A stretch of 64,000 nucleotides of DNA from Ilex aquifolium (GCA_951799425.1 OX637399.1:35251701-35315700), one strand, 5' to 3'. Shown: positions 46,951 through 58,900, counted from the stretch's first letter. Translations and numbers: made by a program. The notes: generated by a model from the letters alone, not told the origin.

Positions 46951-47616
46951 TGATGCAAATCGTATAGTAGTACAATATTTGAATCGATGAGATTGATGTC
47001 TATGTGATTTAGGTCGGTCAAACAGTTTGACTTTTTTAGAGGCACTTCCACATACATGGGTTTCTAAACACACATGTCAAGTCAGAAACGACGAGACAAA
47101 TTCCTTCATTTAAGGCCTGAAAAGAGCGTTTTTGTCGTTTTTGGTAATATTTTGTAATTGAATAACTTCACTGTCTAAAGTCAGAATTGGTCGCCGTCAG
47201 TTCTGTCTTAATCTGAGTGATTAATAGTTTTTAGAAATATAATTAGATTGAAAATTTTCTTTTTTTGCAAAATTTGTATTAATGGCCTAATTACGTAATT
47301 AACGATAATTAGGTCACATTTGGTTATTTCCTAATTAGTTTTAGGGTTTCAGCACTATTTATACTCTTGTAAGCCTTAGGACTAAGTAGTTTTTGATTGA
47401 TTAATACAATTGAGAATTTGTCTCTTTTTTTTTTCAATTCTTCTGGTATTCTTTGTGAATCAACAGATCAATTGAAAATTTTATGCTAGTATTTTTTGTG
47501 AATCAACAGCTCTAGAGTAGGATTCTAATCCGGTATTGGTGTGCAAATTAATGGTTTAGTTTCACTATCCCCTTTCGTTCATTATCCACCTTTATTCTAC
47601 CCACTTCCTTGCATCA
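46951..47616. mobile_element. Solo LTR (666 bp)
   Basis: It starts TGATGCAA and ends TTGCATCA, a perfect 8-bp terminal inverted repeat with TG..CA ends. The 5-bp duplications GTGTG lie at 46946-46950 and 47617-47621. It has a TATTTATACTCTTG box near 47357. There is no internal region or second LTR, so it was left by LTR-LTR recombination. The repeated GTG context slightly weakens the target-duplication evidence. Confidence 0.75.
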
Positions 47617-47732
47617 GTGTGTATGTGTTTTGGTGTACTAGTTTGTCTCTATTAAGAATTTTAATTATTTTATGGGTTAATAGGTTTAACCCAACCCATT
47701 ATAACTCATTTAATACGTGAGTGAAAAATGAA

Positions 47733-48806
47733 GGGAAATTTGGAAGTCGATCCCTCTATATGGACTTATTTGGACTTAAGTCCTCTAAAGAAACTTATTT
47801 GTTATGAAATCTATTTTTTGTCAATTTTACTAGACTATCATTTCCCTTTAGAAGTGAAGTAAAATTAAAAACTCCTAAATTTTAGGAGTTTGACTAACAT
47901 TAAATTTTTTTCTCTCTCATATCTATTTATATCATTATATATAACATTAAAAATAATAAATAATAACATTCAAATACAAAAAAAAAATTATAATTTAAAC
48001 ACAAAAAAATATTAACATTTAAACATAAAAAAATAGTAACATTCAATATGCTTAACAAAAACAGTAACATGCTCAATAAAAAAAAATAGCACTATGGAAC
48101 ATTGAACAAAATTGAAAATAAAAATACTAGCATTCAAACCCATAACCAGAGGAAAAGCCTCCAATTTTTCAGCATTCAAAAAAGTAACACTGATAAAGTA
48201 ATAACATGTTCAATAAAAAATAGTAACATGAAAAAAAATAGTAACATGGTCAACAAAAAATGTAGTAACATGAAACATTAAAAAATTTGGGGATTATTTA
48301 TCAAAAAAAAAAATTGGGGATCAAACTAATAACACATTGAGCAAATTTTTCAAATTTTTTTTTTCAAAAACTAACGACATAGAAGTTCATGATAACCAGA
48401 ACACAGTAGAAGATATGGTAGTTGTTGATGATGTTCTAAACCCTACTGATTTTGATGCTATGGAGGAAGAAATGATATCTAACGAGAAAAATTTGTTGTA
48501 CTAGAGTGATGATCTTCTTCTAACGAGAGAGAGAAAGAGAGAATATAAATTTAAATTTCAATTTAGGAGTGAATTAAGGGATAATAATTTCTAATTTAAA
48601 AAATTAATTCAAAGTTACTTTCAAGGTCTTTAAGATTTCTATAATTGAATAAAATAATACTGTTAAGAGTGTTTTTAGGATTTAAAAAAATAGTGGACTT
48701 AAGTACTTATTAGTAAGATAAAAAACGGATTTATCACCAAATAAGTTTTCTTGACGGACTCAAGTCATTATAAGTCCATCCAAAAAGACTCAGCCCCAAT
48801 TTTCAC
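47733..48806. mobile_element. Non-autonomous MULE-like transposon
   Basis: Perfect 9-bp target duplications AAAAATGAA lie at 47724-47732 and 48807-48815. The imperfect long inverted arms, about 90 bp, run from GGGAAATTTGGAAGTCGATC at the left. The right arm (about 48716-48806) is the complement of the left-arm TTTGTTATGAA..CCGTTTTTTG type sequence. The 1,074-bp element has no transposase. Nine-base duplications and long arms are the Mutator-like signature. Confidence 0.8.
48373..48504 (+). pseudogene. Coding-like fragment inside the MULE-like element
   Basis: 43 open codons plus TAG, reading NDIEVHDNQNTVEDMVVVDD and then DFDAMEEEMISNEKN. The acidic, balanced composition differs from the A/T tracts around it. 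It may be a captured gene piece or a remnant of the parental transposon protein. I do not recognise the source. Confidence 0.35.
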
Positions 48807-48865
48807 AAAAATGAATTGGATTTATTTTAATCCAACCCACCCATTTGCCACCTCTCAATTAAATT

Positions 48866-49156
48866 GGGAAATTTGGAGGCCGGTCCCCTTATATGGACTT
48901 GTTTGAACTTAAGTCCGTCAAAGAAACTTATTTGTTATGAAGTCCGTTTTTTGTCAATTTTACCATACTATCCCTTCCCTTTAGAAGTGAAATAAAACTA
49001 AAAATTAAAAACTCATAAATCTTAGGAGTTTGACTAACATTAAAAATTTTTCTCTCTCGTATCTATCTATATCCATATATAGGTTAAGAGTTTGACTAAC
49101 ATTAAAATTTTCCTTCTCCCTTATCTATCTATATCCATATATAGGTTAGATGTATA
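48866..49156. mobile_element. Truncated second MULE-like copy
   Basis: It begins GGGAAATTTGGAGGCCGGTC and follows the left arm and subterminal region of the 47733 element. A segment of about 60 bp is tandemly duplicated inside it (49027-49086 and 49087-49147, both containing GAGTTTGACTAACATTAAAA). It stops where the Helitron begins, and its right end is not seen. Confidence 0.7.
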
Positions 49157-49344
49157 TCTATATAATAAAGTAGAGCGAAGTTTGAATCTAAAAGATAAAG
49201 AGAGGTCCAGATCGTTTTGAGACAAATCTAATAGACAACGTAATCCCAACATAAAAGACGGTTCAGATTATCTCAAAAAATTTTGATCCAATGGTCTACG
49301 ATTAGTCTTAAATTTTTTTTTCCCGCCCATGATGAAGTCTATCT

Positions 49345-49540
49345 CTCGCGTCTCTCTCTCTCTCACGCCTCTCCTCTCTCACTTCTGCCTCTCTCTCTCC
49401 CAATCTATCACGTCTCTCTCTCTCTCACGCATCTCTCTCTCCCAACACGGATGGGAGACTGTTATCTCTTCCACAATTATCCATTCTTACTGTTGGGGTA
49501 AACCAACTTCTCAACCTCTCTCTTCATTTTCTCTTCATTC

Positions 49541-49575
<35 letters not shown>
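49345..49575. repeat. CT-rich simple repeats in H1
   Basis: Blocks of CTCTCTCT alternate with CACGCCTCTC and CTTCTGCC. Matching blocks lie at 56770-56945 in H3 and a shorter form at about 62040-62130 in H4, so they belong to the family. Confidence 0.8.
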
Positions 49576-49577
<2 letters not shown>

Positions 49578-52147
49578 ATCAAAGCCAGAGCCACCGCCAC
49601 AACCAGAGCCACCGTTGCAGCCAGAGCCACTGTTATAGCCAGAGCCATCGCTACAGCCAGCCACCACCACTGCCACCGCTATAGCTAGGTATTCCCCCCC
49701 ACCCTTCTTCCCCCTCTGCGCAAACCCCTCCATCCATTAATTCCCTCAGTTCGAGTTCGAAGTTTCTTCAATTTCAGAAACCGAAACGAACGATATTGAA
49801 GCAGGGGAGTTTGATTTGATCATATCTGTGTGTTGTGTGTGGATCAGAAAGGTGTGAAATGAGGAATTGTCAGGCGGCGGAGGCAGCGACGGTGGTGTAC
49901 ACTTCATTTAATAGTCCCTCACAGAGGCCATCTCATGAATTCAGACGACTTCTCACCGTCGCTCCTCTGCCATGGATGAGCAGCCTAGGTACCTCCCTCT
50001 TCCCTTTAACCTCTCTCCAGTCGCACTCTCTGTTCTCACAAATACACACAAATCGCTTTCTCTGTTCTTACATCTCTTTGGCGCACACACACACACACAT
50101 CTAACTCTCTCTGTTCTCACCTCCCTTTCACGCCCGCACACAGTTATAATTTTTATTTTCCCAATTAGTCACAGGAAATTTATTATGCCGCAATTCATCA
50201 TCTTTTGGAACAATGGGCCTCTTTTTGTTGCTGAAAGGTATGTGTTTGAACTTCTTTAGAAATATGGTTTGATGGGTAATTAGTTTTATAGGTGTTATTT
50301 TGTTACTGGGGATATTTTTGCAGAATTCTTGGTATGTTTTGTTGTTTTGGACTAATTGAAAATGGGTTATGGTTTGGTTTCTTTTTTCAAGTTTCAATTT
50401 CCTCAAACGATGGTTGAATGGTCCACACTCCTGTCTGGGTTAGAAGGTGGACTGCCTTCAAGTTTTTCAGGGCCTTCCACATGATCTTTATGGTTAAACT
50501 TGCGTGTGCGTGTGTGTTTGTCTTTACTTTTTGAAGTTACTTGGTCTTCTTGGTTTATATTGAGACTTTGGAATAAAACAGCTAAGTGTCTTTAAGATCT
50601 TTCATATAAAGCACAACCTCTCTTGACTACATTTCAAAGGTTGCATTGCATCTAAAAACTCAAGAAAGATTGCTGCTACAGTTGACGGGTGTGGGTATTT
50701 GTTTTATGTTAATTTTGCTTTTTGGGTACTTTATGAAAACTGGTGATGAGTAATAGGTATCCTAATTACTGATTTGGATAAAGAAATGAGATCATATTGC
50801 AGAGTGTTGCTTTGGAAGAATTAATGACAATTAAAATCAAATATTGGATTGATGTTTTTATTGTTTTTAAATTTTTTTCTGCCAAGCAGCTTTAGTATTA
50901 GATTTTGTGTGCTTTATATATGATGATGAACTGTTTGTTATAATGCTATAATGAAAATAACTCAAACTGTGTTAACTCTTTGTGATCTCCTATGATTTTA
51001 ATGTTGTGATCAACTTACCTATAACCTAACTTAGTGCAAAGATTTGACATTAAATGTGGAATTCACAATCCTTTTTATTGCTTATTTGGTTAAAGGAGTA
51101 TGCTATATTCCAATTGTTTATCACAGATCCAATCACATTTGTATGAGTTTGTGAAATTTGTTTGTATTTGGATTGGAGAGCAGGACTTCGGCAGTGGGAT
51201 TAGTAGTGAGAGGGGGTGAAGACCATGTTGATGACTTCACTAATGCATGATGACCATTGTTGAATTTAAGGTTTGATTTGTGTGAGTTTTGTTTTTATAT
51301 AATATTGGTTGTGTCAATTATGTGATTTGGTGGGTCTATCATGGTGGTGTTGGGTATATAGTGTAACTGTGTAAAATGACTATCAAGAATTAGATGTTTT
51401 GTTTTGATTTCTTATGCTTTTTGTATGTTGTTTTGGTTTGATTAGAATGTCTTACATTTGTAGTGCATTGTATAATGTTCCACATTAGGTCATCAAGTTG
51501 AATTTTTTGGTTCTTTTACTCCTTTAGATTGAACTTCTTGAAAAATGAATTGGAACCATATCGAGTTTAAATTATAATTTTTGAATTGAGCTGGGTGGAC
51601 TGATTATTATTCTTAGTATGGTTATTGACAATCTTATTTTCTTTCTTAGGTGGAAGGGTGTCTACGGTTTTGTGAAAGGTATTACATGTTACCATTTTTT
51701 GCTTTTGAGTTATATAGACATGAGTCTAAGCAAAGTTTGATTTTAGATGTAAAAGAATATATAATGAGATGATTCTAAATTTGATTTTATGCTTAGAAAA
51801 TTATATTTTTAGATGTTTTTGATTTGGGTTGTGATTGTAACCTACATTAATTTTGTATATAGGTTGATATGTTTTTGGTGTCCTCTTTTTAAGAAAGATT
51901 TTGTCCAAATTTTTTTAAAGAACAAAGAAATTTGACTTTGATTAAATGTTGATGATTGTTTTGTTTAGCATAGCATAGTGCCTTTGGAGACGGACATTTC
52001 TTCTAATAGCATAGGTTTGCAAATCCCTCTGAGTTGACTTTTGGGTAAATCTTTCTGGGCGCTACTATGAGTTCTAATTAAGCATATAGTTTTAAACATA
52101 TTAATTTTTGTATCTATGATCAATATTCAATTTTTTAAAATTGAACA

Positions 52148-52174
52148 GTGTCTTCAGACACGAGTTGTCGCTAT
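52148..52174 (+). other. Internal decayed Helitron 3' end in H1
   Basis: GTGTCT TC AGACAC is a perfect 6-bp stem (52148-52153 with 52156-52161), followed by GAGTTGTCGCTAT. This parallels the H2 terminus GTGCCTTCAGGCAC..TATGACTAG, with both arms changed together and the terminal CTAG lost. Confidence 0.5.
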
Positions 52175-53019
52175 ATACCCACAAAGAAAGAGAGTGTCAC
52201 AGTCTATTCTTCTCTTTCTTTAAAACCCACATATGTGATATGTGTGTCTGTGTATGTATAGAGAGAAAAAAAGACATGTTTGTTGTCTCTAAAATCTACA
52301 TATCTATATAATTTTATCCCATACATATTTTCCCCCCAAAACCATTTGATCACACCCATGTTTCTTCTATTTTTGTCTGTATAATTTTGAAAAAGAAATG
52401 AAGGTACATAAAAGAGCTTGGGGAAAAAAAAGACTATATTGATTCTCAATTTTTGTCATTTTAATTCTTTATTATTACTGGTTGATTTAGGCATAGTTGT
52501 TAGGTTCTTTTTTTTTCTATCAATTTATGATATATCCTTCGAGTCTTGATTTATAGGGTTAAATTATATTTCTTTTTTGAAAAGCTAATTTTCCTTCGCT
52601 AATGAAGGTACTCATCTAGCCACATATTTAACTTTTCAGCAACCCACCTATTTTCAAATTCTCCAGTGGTGCAACTTTTTAGTAGTTGGGGGAAATATTA
52701 TTCTTTCATATTGGCTTTTGGGATTGGGTGATGTGGTGGTGTCCATACATGGATTATTTTAAATATATTGTGGTGGTACTGTGAATTATAATGATTGTTA
52801 TGTATGATTGTAAGTTCTGTAGACATGTTTAGATTTTTATGAGTTCTTATTTTTAGAGAAAATTATGCCGAAATTTCTGGATAATAGTATGGACTACCTT
52901 GATTTCAAATTGACAGGTTGTTTTAGGTTGTAAAGAGTCTTTAGGTAATGTAGGATTCTTCGAGTTTTAATTTAATTTTTCGTTACGCCGTGCCTTCAGG
53001 CACGGGCAATTACTAGTCT

Positions 53020-54155
53020 ATATTATTGTAAGAGTGTATGTCGGTTAAAGAAATCTTTGTATGGTTTGAAGCAGTCACCGAGGGCATGGTTTGGTAAGTT
53101 TTCAGATGCAGTTTTAGAGTTTGGTCTTCTTCGATGTCAGACAGATCATTCTGTGTTTCATAGACAGACAGATGCTGGATATGTGCTATTGGTAGTCTAT
53201 GTAGATGATATTGTGATTACTGGAAATGATTCTGAGGGAATTGCCAAGTTAAAAGTATTTTTGCAGGCATCGATTTCATACTAAAGATTTAGGAAAACTC
53301 AGGTATTTCTTGGGTATTGAAGTGGCTCGATCTAAACAAGGTATTTGTTTATCCCAGAGGAAATATGTGCTTGACATGTTAGAGAAAGCAGGTTTGCTGG
53401 GTGGCAGGCCTATTGATGTTCCTATGGATCCGAATCAAAAACTATTGATGGATGATGGTGCACTGTTTGAGAATCCGGGTCGGTATCGCAGATTGGTTGG
53501 GAAGCTCAATTATCTCACTATTACTCGACCGGATATTTCTTATGCAGTTAGTATAGTAAGTCAGTTCATGGGGTGTCCTAGAGTACCACATTGGGAGGCA
53601 GTTACTCGTATTCTGCGATATCTCAAACGAGCTCCTGGACTTGGATTGTTATATCGAGCTAATGGACATCTTAGAGTGGAAGGTTTCTCAGATGCTGATT
53701 GGGTTGGCTCTCCTTCTGATCGGAGATCAACCACTGGTTATTGTACTTTCTTAGGAGGTAACGTTGTCTCATGGAAAAGTAAGAAACAATCTATGGTAGC
53801 GAGATCCAGTGCTGAAGCTGAATATAGGGCAATGGCACATACGACGAGTGAGTTGACTTGGTTACTACACTTCCTTCAGGAAATTGGGTTTCCAGTTCAA
53901 CTTCCTTTACAGTTGTTTTGTGACAACCAGGCAGCTATTCATATCGCTGTCAATCCGGTGTTTCACGAGAGAACCAAACATATTGAGGTTGATTGTCACT
54001 TTATTCGGGACAAGATAGTAGCTGGGGAGATTACAACTCCATTTGTGAAATCTGAAGATCAGCTTGCAGATATGTTTACCAAAGCATTGAGTCGTACACG
54101 TCTTACAGCGATTTGTTCCAAGCTTGGATTACATGATATAGATAGTCCAGCTTGA
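53020..54155 (+). pseudogene. Copia pol fragment with frameshift
   Basis: The frame is open from the Helitron junction to about 53270. An extra T there (or loss of two bases) shifts it to a stop at 53282-53284. The sense continues one frame over from RFHTKDLGK at 53271 to the normal TGA after DIDSPA (54153-54155). Truncation plus frameshift make it inactive. Confidence 0.85.
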
Positions 54156-54162
54156 GGGGGAG

Positions 54163-54332
54163 TGTTAAGAGTATTAGAGTAGTATGTGTAAATTGTTAAT
54201 AGTAAGAGGGTGTATGTGTAATTCTTATTACTGTGAGTTAACTATAAATACTAGTGATGTATGAGAGCTAGGTTAAGTTTTTAACCTCTCTCTGTTTCTC
54301 TCTAATATTATGTTAATCTTCTACACTTAACA
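54163..54332 (+). repeat. 3' LTR of the truncated copia element
   Basis: A 170-bp LTR with a perfect 7-bp terminal inverted repeat TGTTAAG/CTTAACA. It contains CTATAAATACTAG, a TATA-type box, near 54242. H2 begins at the very next base. Confidence 0.8.
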
Positions 54333-54805
54333 TCTATATAATAAAGTAGAACGATTTTGAATTTTGGAGACAAAGAGCGGCTCAGATCGTTTCGAGATCA
54401 AAAAAGTTATCATCCAACGGTCGTCGATATTTCAAACTGTCTCAAGCTATTGACGTCTCAGATCGTTTCGATCCAACGTACCATATTAGCTCTTGAAAAT
54501 TTTTTGCCGCTCAAAACTTTTAGTTTCCAAAACTAACATCCCTAAATTTAATTTCCCAACCCAATCAAATCCGGCAATTAAGCGATCTCTCATTCCCCAA
54601 CTCTGTCTCTTTCTCCCTAAAATACAGATTACAACTCTTATCATTATTTTTCTGATTTTATTTCCTATATTAAGAGATCACTTTCTATACTGTGACATTG
54701 ACTGTCTCTTACACTTTCATCTTTCATGATTCTCTTTCCAAACTAAGACGCATGTCTCTCCAAAATTCTATCCTAATGCAGCTGTTCTCCATCTTTACTG
54801 TTCAT

Positions 54806-54880
54806 ATCACACACACATACTATATAGTACAAAGATAGAAGACATACTATATAGTACAAAGATAGAAGACATACTATATC
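54806..54880. repeat. Short tandem repeat
   Basis: The unit ACTATATAGTACAAAGATAG followed by AAGACAT occurs twice and a third partial copy follows. Confidence 0.85.
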
Positions 54881-55384
54881 TACATGTTATATCTATGGAA
54901 AGTTTCATCTAAACACCATGTAGTTGAGTCTAAATTTAATGACAACCCCTATAACAATAACTTTTGTCTCTATCAGTAGATAAAATAATTATTTAACTAA
55001 ATATTTTGTGAAAATACTAAAATTACCTTTTATTATGTAAATAGACTAAATGTCATCAATTCTTTCCCCATTATATATGCGCTAGCCAACCAACAGATGT
55101 AATTCAATCATTATATTATCCCAACGAATTTTTTATTTTAAAACGTTGTATTATAACTTTTTTATAATATTAGTCATCATATTATCACTCATTTGGTTAC
55201 ATAATCAAGTTTTTATAATTTTTATATTTTTTTATCATAATAATTTTTATAGTTAAAAATGATTTTTCTATAATAAAAATTACAATTGATAAAATCAATG
55301 TCAAAATCTCATCCATTTCTAATTCCTCTCCTATCATATGTCCTCCACAACGTCGTCCGATCGCTCCTCACACATAATACTTCA

Positions 55385-55920
55385 TATATAAAATTTAAAA
55401 TTATTTGATAAAATTTAATATTAATTGAATAAATTTAATCTTAAATTTGATAAATTTAAATATTAATTTAGTTTTAATTTGATAAAATTAAATATTAATT
55501 TAGTATTAATTTGATTGAATTTAATGTTAATTGAATAAATTTGAATGTTGTTTTAATAAAATTGAATGTTCATTTGATGTTAAATTAAAGAAATGTCATT
55601 AATTTGATAAGGTTAAATTTTAAATTAATGGAATTTAATAAATTAAATAGTTTAATTTAATAAAATTAAATGTCAATTTGATGTTGATTTGATAAAAATA
55701 AATAATAACTTAATATTAAATTAAAGAAATAATATTAATTTGATGAAATGAAATATTAAATTAATATAACTAAATGCTAATTTGATAAAATTAAATATCA
55801 ATTTTGTGTTGATTTAATGAGATGAAATGTTAATTTAGTTTAAATTAAATAAAGAAAATTAATTTGATAAAATTGAATATTAAATTGATTAAAATAAAGG
55901 CTAATCTAATAGAACTAAAA
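55385..55920. repeat. AT-rich degenerate tandem tract
   Basis: About 540 bp of recurring TTTGATAAAATTAAAT and TTAATTTGAT-type units in variable order, nearly free of G and C. It looks like an expanded low-complexity tract. Confidence 0.7.
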
Positions 55921-58900
55921 GAGAGTGCATTGAAATTTCAAAATCAAGAGAGGGTGTTGTTAAAGTTAGGTTTATTTACAGGGAATGTTGTTAAAGTTAG
56001 GTTTATTTATAAAGGATGTGGATAAAGTTTACCCTATAAAATACTCGAGAATATTTCTATAAATCAACCATTACATTAACCGTGTAATCCGACAACCACT
56101 AACAGAGAGTGATAGTGAAATTTCAAAATCGGAAGGAAATGTCATTGAATTTAGACCTAACTTCAGGGGATCTAGATGAAATTTTCCCTTATATTTATAC
56201 AAATCTATATAATAAAATACATAGGAAGTTGAATTTTTTTCCCTATACATTTCCCTCCCCCCAAAACCATCACATCACTAATTTCTATCACATGCTCAAC
56301 CATTTAATATTTGATTAATTTGTAATTTAGCATAATTTTTATTTCAGATAATATCCATATACGATAGTATAGATCTGTTAAAAAAATTTATTGAATTACA
56401 TATTTTGAGAAAATTTTGTCAATATCTTTAAGAAAATAATGAGTAAAAATAAATTTTGAATGATTTAATCAAATAAATGAAGGAAATAAAAATTATTATT
56501 TAATATAGTGATATCGATTTTCTAGGACTCGAATTTTTTGTTCTATCGTGCCTTCAGGCACGGGTTATGACTAGTCTATATAATAAAGTAGAGCGAAGTT
56601 TGAATCCAAAAGATAAAGAGAGGTCCAGATCGTTTTGACACAAAATATAAACAAATCTAACGGACAATGTAACCCCAACATAAAAAACGGTTCCGATCAC
56701 TTCAAAAATTTTGATCCGACGGTCTACGATTAGTCCTAAATTTTTTTTCCCGCCCATGAAGAAGTCTCACTCTCACGCCTGCCTCTCTCTCTCACGCCTC
56801 TCCCTCTCACTTCTGCCTCCCTCTCTCTCACGCCTCTCTCTCACACTTCTGCCGAAGCCTCTCTCTCTCACACCTGCCTCTCCCTCTCTCTCACGCCTCT
56901 CTCTCTCACTTCTGCCTCTCCCTCTCTCTCGCGCCTCTCTCTCTCATAATACTGGCCTCACAAACCGCCTAAGACTAAGAGGGCAAGGCGTCATTCCCTG
57001 GGCAGACTACGGTGAACAGGAGAGGCAGTTCATCCACACCAATAGGTACACGCTGCTCCGACTGATTTCTGTCTGTTTGTGTTTTACACCATATGTAAAT
57101 ACACAATAGGTAAATACACCATATGTTTGTTTGTGTATTCTGCCTCTTTCCGTTGCCTCTATTCTGGGATCGTCCTTCCAGTGTTGTTGGTTTCGATTTC
57201 ATGTCGTATTTGAAGAGAAGTTTTTGGCATATTTCTGGTGGTTTTATGATAGATTGAAGGCATGTGCAGTTATGTTAAATTTGATTTCCTATTTGTTGTA
57301 AAAAATTTGATCCGTTTTATGAGCCTTTTCATGATATTTTTACCGATATATTGGTCAATCATTGTGGGAGTAACATTGCAAGAGTGTTGTTGATTAATAA
57401 TTTGAAGCTTCTTTTTAACTATTTTTCCTAATACTTAATGTTCCTCATTGATTTGATTTCCCTCACCCGAAAGCCCCTCCCCATCCCAGAAAACCACCCC
57501 ACACACAATCGTTTATTAAAATGACGAACATCAACTGTTTGTTAAAATGCCTAACACACGCCGTTCGATCTCTCCATCCATTTTTTTAATTGAATGGGTA
57601 AGTTCCTTGCTTTACTTCACCACAATTTTGATTATTTTATAAACTTTGCATCTTAATTGAATAAATCTTATTTTCATCCAATCGTGTGAAGTTCTAGCAT
57701 GCCAATTAGATGAAATAGCATAGATGGAGAGCATTGTGAAGGTGCATTTGTGCTTGGAGTCGACTGTGTTGCATGATTGCATCGACAGCGAGGTATGTAT
57801 CAGTGTGTAGAGTTGCCCTTAGTACTTTTCCGCTAAGGATTATATCTCTGTTGTATTTTTGGGGTTTTGGTTTTGGCAAAATTTAGTTTGTTTTGATATG
57901 CAATTTTAAATATGCTTTTAAATTTCTTAGTTTATCTATTGCAGTTGGAAGTTATTAGTAAAGTTGGGTGTCTGTTGAAAAACTCAATTCATTTTAACTT
58001 GGGAAATGACGAAGAATGGGTAAACAATGGAAGGTGCTTTTCTTTTGAAATTTTCTATTGTGATGATTTAATTTTTTAATGATTTTGTATTTGATTTGAA
58101 TCTTAGCGGGATTGTAAGAGTTGCTTAGTTTCATTAATTTGTTTGAAAAGTTGAATATTGTATTGAGCATTTTGTGTACAGTGGTTCTTGAAATATTGAT
58201 GACTTGAATTAGGTAGATTTTTTTTATTTTTTTTTAAGATTGTAGTGGATTATAATGACGGATTGGGTAGATTACTTTGTGGATCCCCCATTCTCATGAC
58301 TATTAGGTATAAAATGTACTGCATGTACATAAATATGTTTGTGTAGTGTTTTTTGTTTATTTGTATTGTATGTCATGCATAATTAATTAAATTGCTTCAA
58401 AGTGTTTGTGAAAATTTCGTTTTTGACCAAATTTTGCACTGTGTAATTCATTTGGTTAGGCATTGTGTTGACAGTCAAAAGAGGACGCCAGTCTCACAAC
58501 AGCATTGACGCAAAAGGATCGGTCCTTCACTTGCTAATCGTTTAAGGGGTACGAAGTACAGTAGTTTTATGTTTCACAAATTCACTTTTAGATATTAGAT
58601 CATATCAGTATTATGAATTCTGTCAAATTGGTTTTCTTATATCTAACCTTAAAATTATGAGAGTAAATGATTTGAAAAAGACATAGTAGAGGGCCACACA
58701 TTACTTCCTAAAGGTTTTGAGTTAGAATATGGACTGTTGAGCCACCGAGCATCTATTAACCGAACAATTCTAACTGAGACACTATCGAAGAAGGGACACT
58801 TTTGCAGTGGGATTGGTGGTGAAGACCCTGGTCGATAACTAGGTAAATGTTTCTTCCTTGACCAGTTCACTTTGAGTTTCGATATGGAATTTGACATAAG

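Larger units (their letters stand above)
49157..53016 (+). mobile_element. Helitron-like element H1
   Basis: The 5' end is TCTATATAATAAAGTAGAGC after an A. The 3' end is an 8-bp stem (52988-52995 with 52998-53005, loop TC) followed 11 nt later by CTAG, with T next. A TC start, a hairpin, a CTRR end and an A|T target are the Helitron hallmarks. There are no terminal inverted repeats and no target duplication. The first 170 bp match H3 and H4. The interior includes CT-rich blocks (49345-49575) and exon-like pieces shared with H3 (near 51190 and 51650). No Rep/helicase frame was found. An older 3'-like end lies at 52148-52174. Confidence 0.8.
53017..54332 (+). mobile_element. 5'-truncated Ty1-copia element with 3' LTR
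   Basis: It contains the end of pol and one LTR. Reverse transcriptase starts at the junction with CRLKKSLYGLKQSPRAWF and keeps YVDD. RNase H follows with DADW and SSAEAEY, and the tail ADMFTKAL. The purine tract TTGAGGGGGAG precedes the LTR (54163-54332; TGTTAAG..CTTAACA). It is bordered exactly by the H1 3' end and the H2 5' end. It differs from the complete element at 36813 and belongs to another copia lineage. Confidence 0.85.
54333..56574 (+). mobile_element. Helitron-like element H2
   Basis: The 5' end TCTATATAATAAAGTAGAAC directly follows the CA of the copia LTR. The 3' end has a 7-bp stem (56547-56553 with 56556-56562, loop TC) and CTAG at 56571-56574. The 5' region is diverged from H1, H3 and H4 (ATTTTGGAGACAAAGAGCGG), so it is a different subfamily. 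No transposition protein was seen. The interior has a 25-30-bp tandem repeat (54806-54880) and a long AT-rich periodic tract (55385-55920). Confidence 0.75.

Noticed and set aside
49329..49733. Ser/Leu- or Gly-rich frames in CT-rich DNA
   Set aside because: They come from CTCTCT and GCCACCG simple repeats in the Helitron 5' region.
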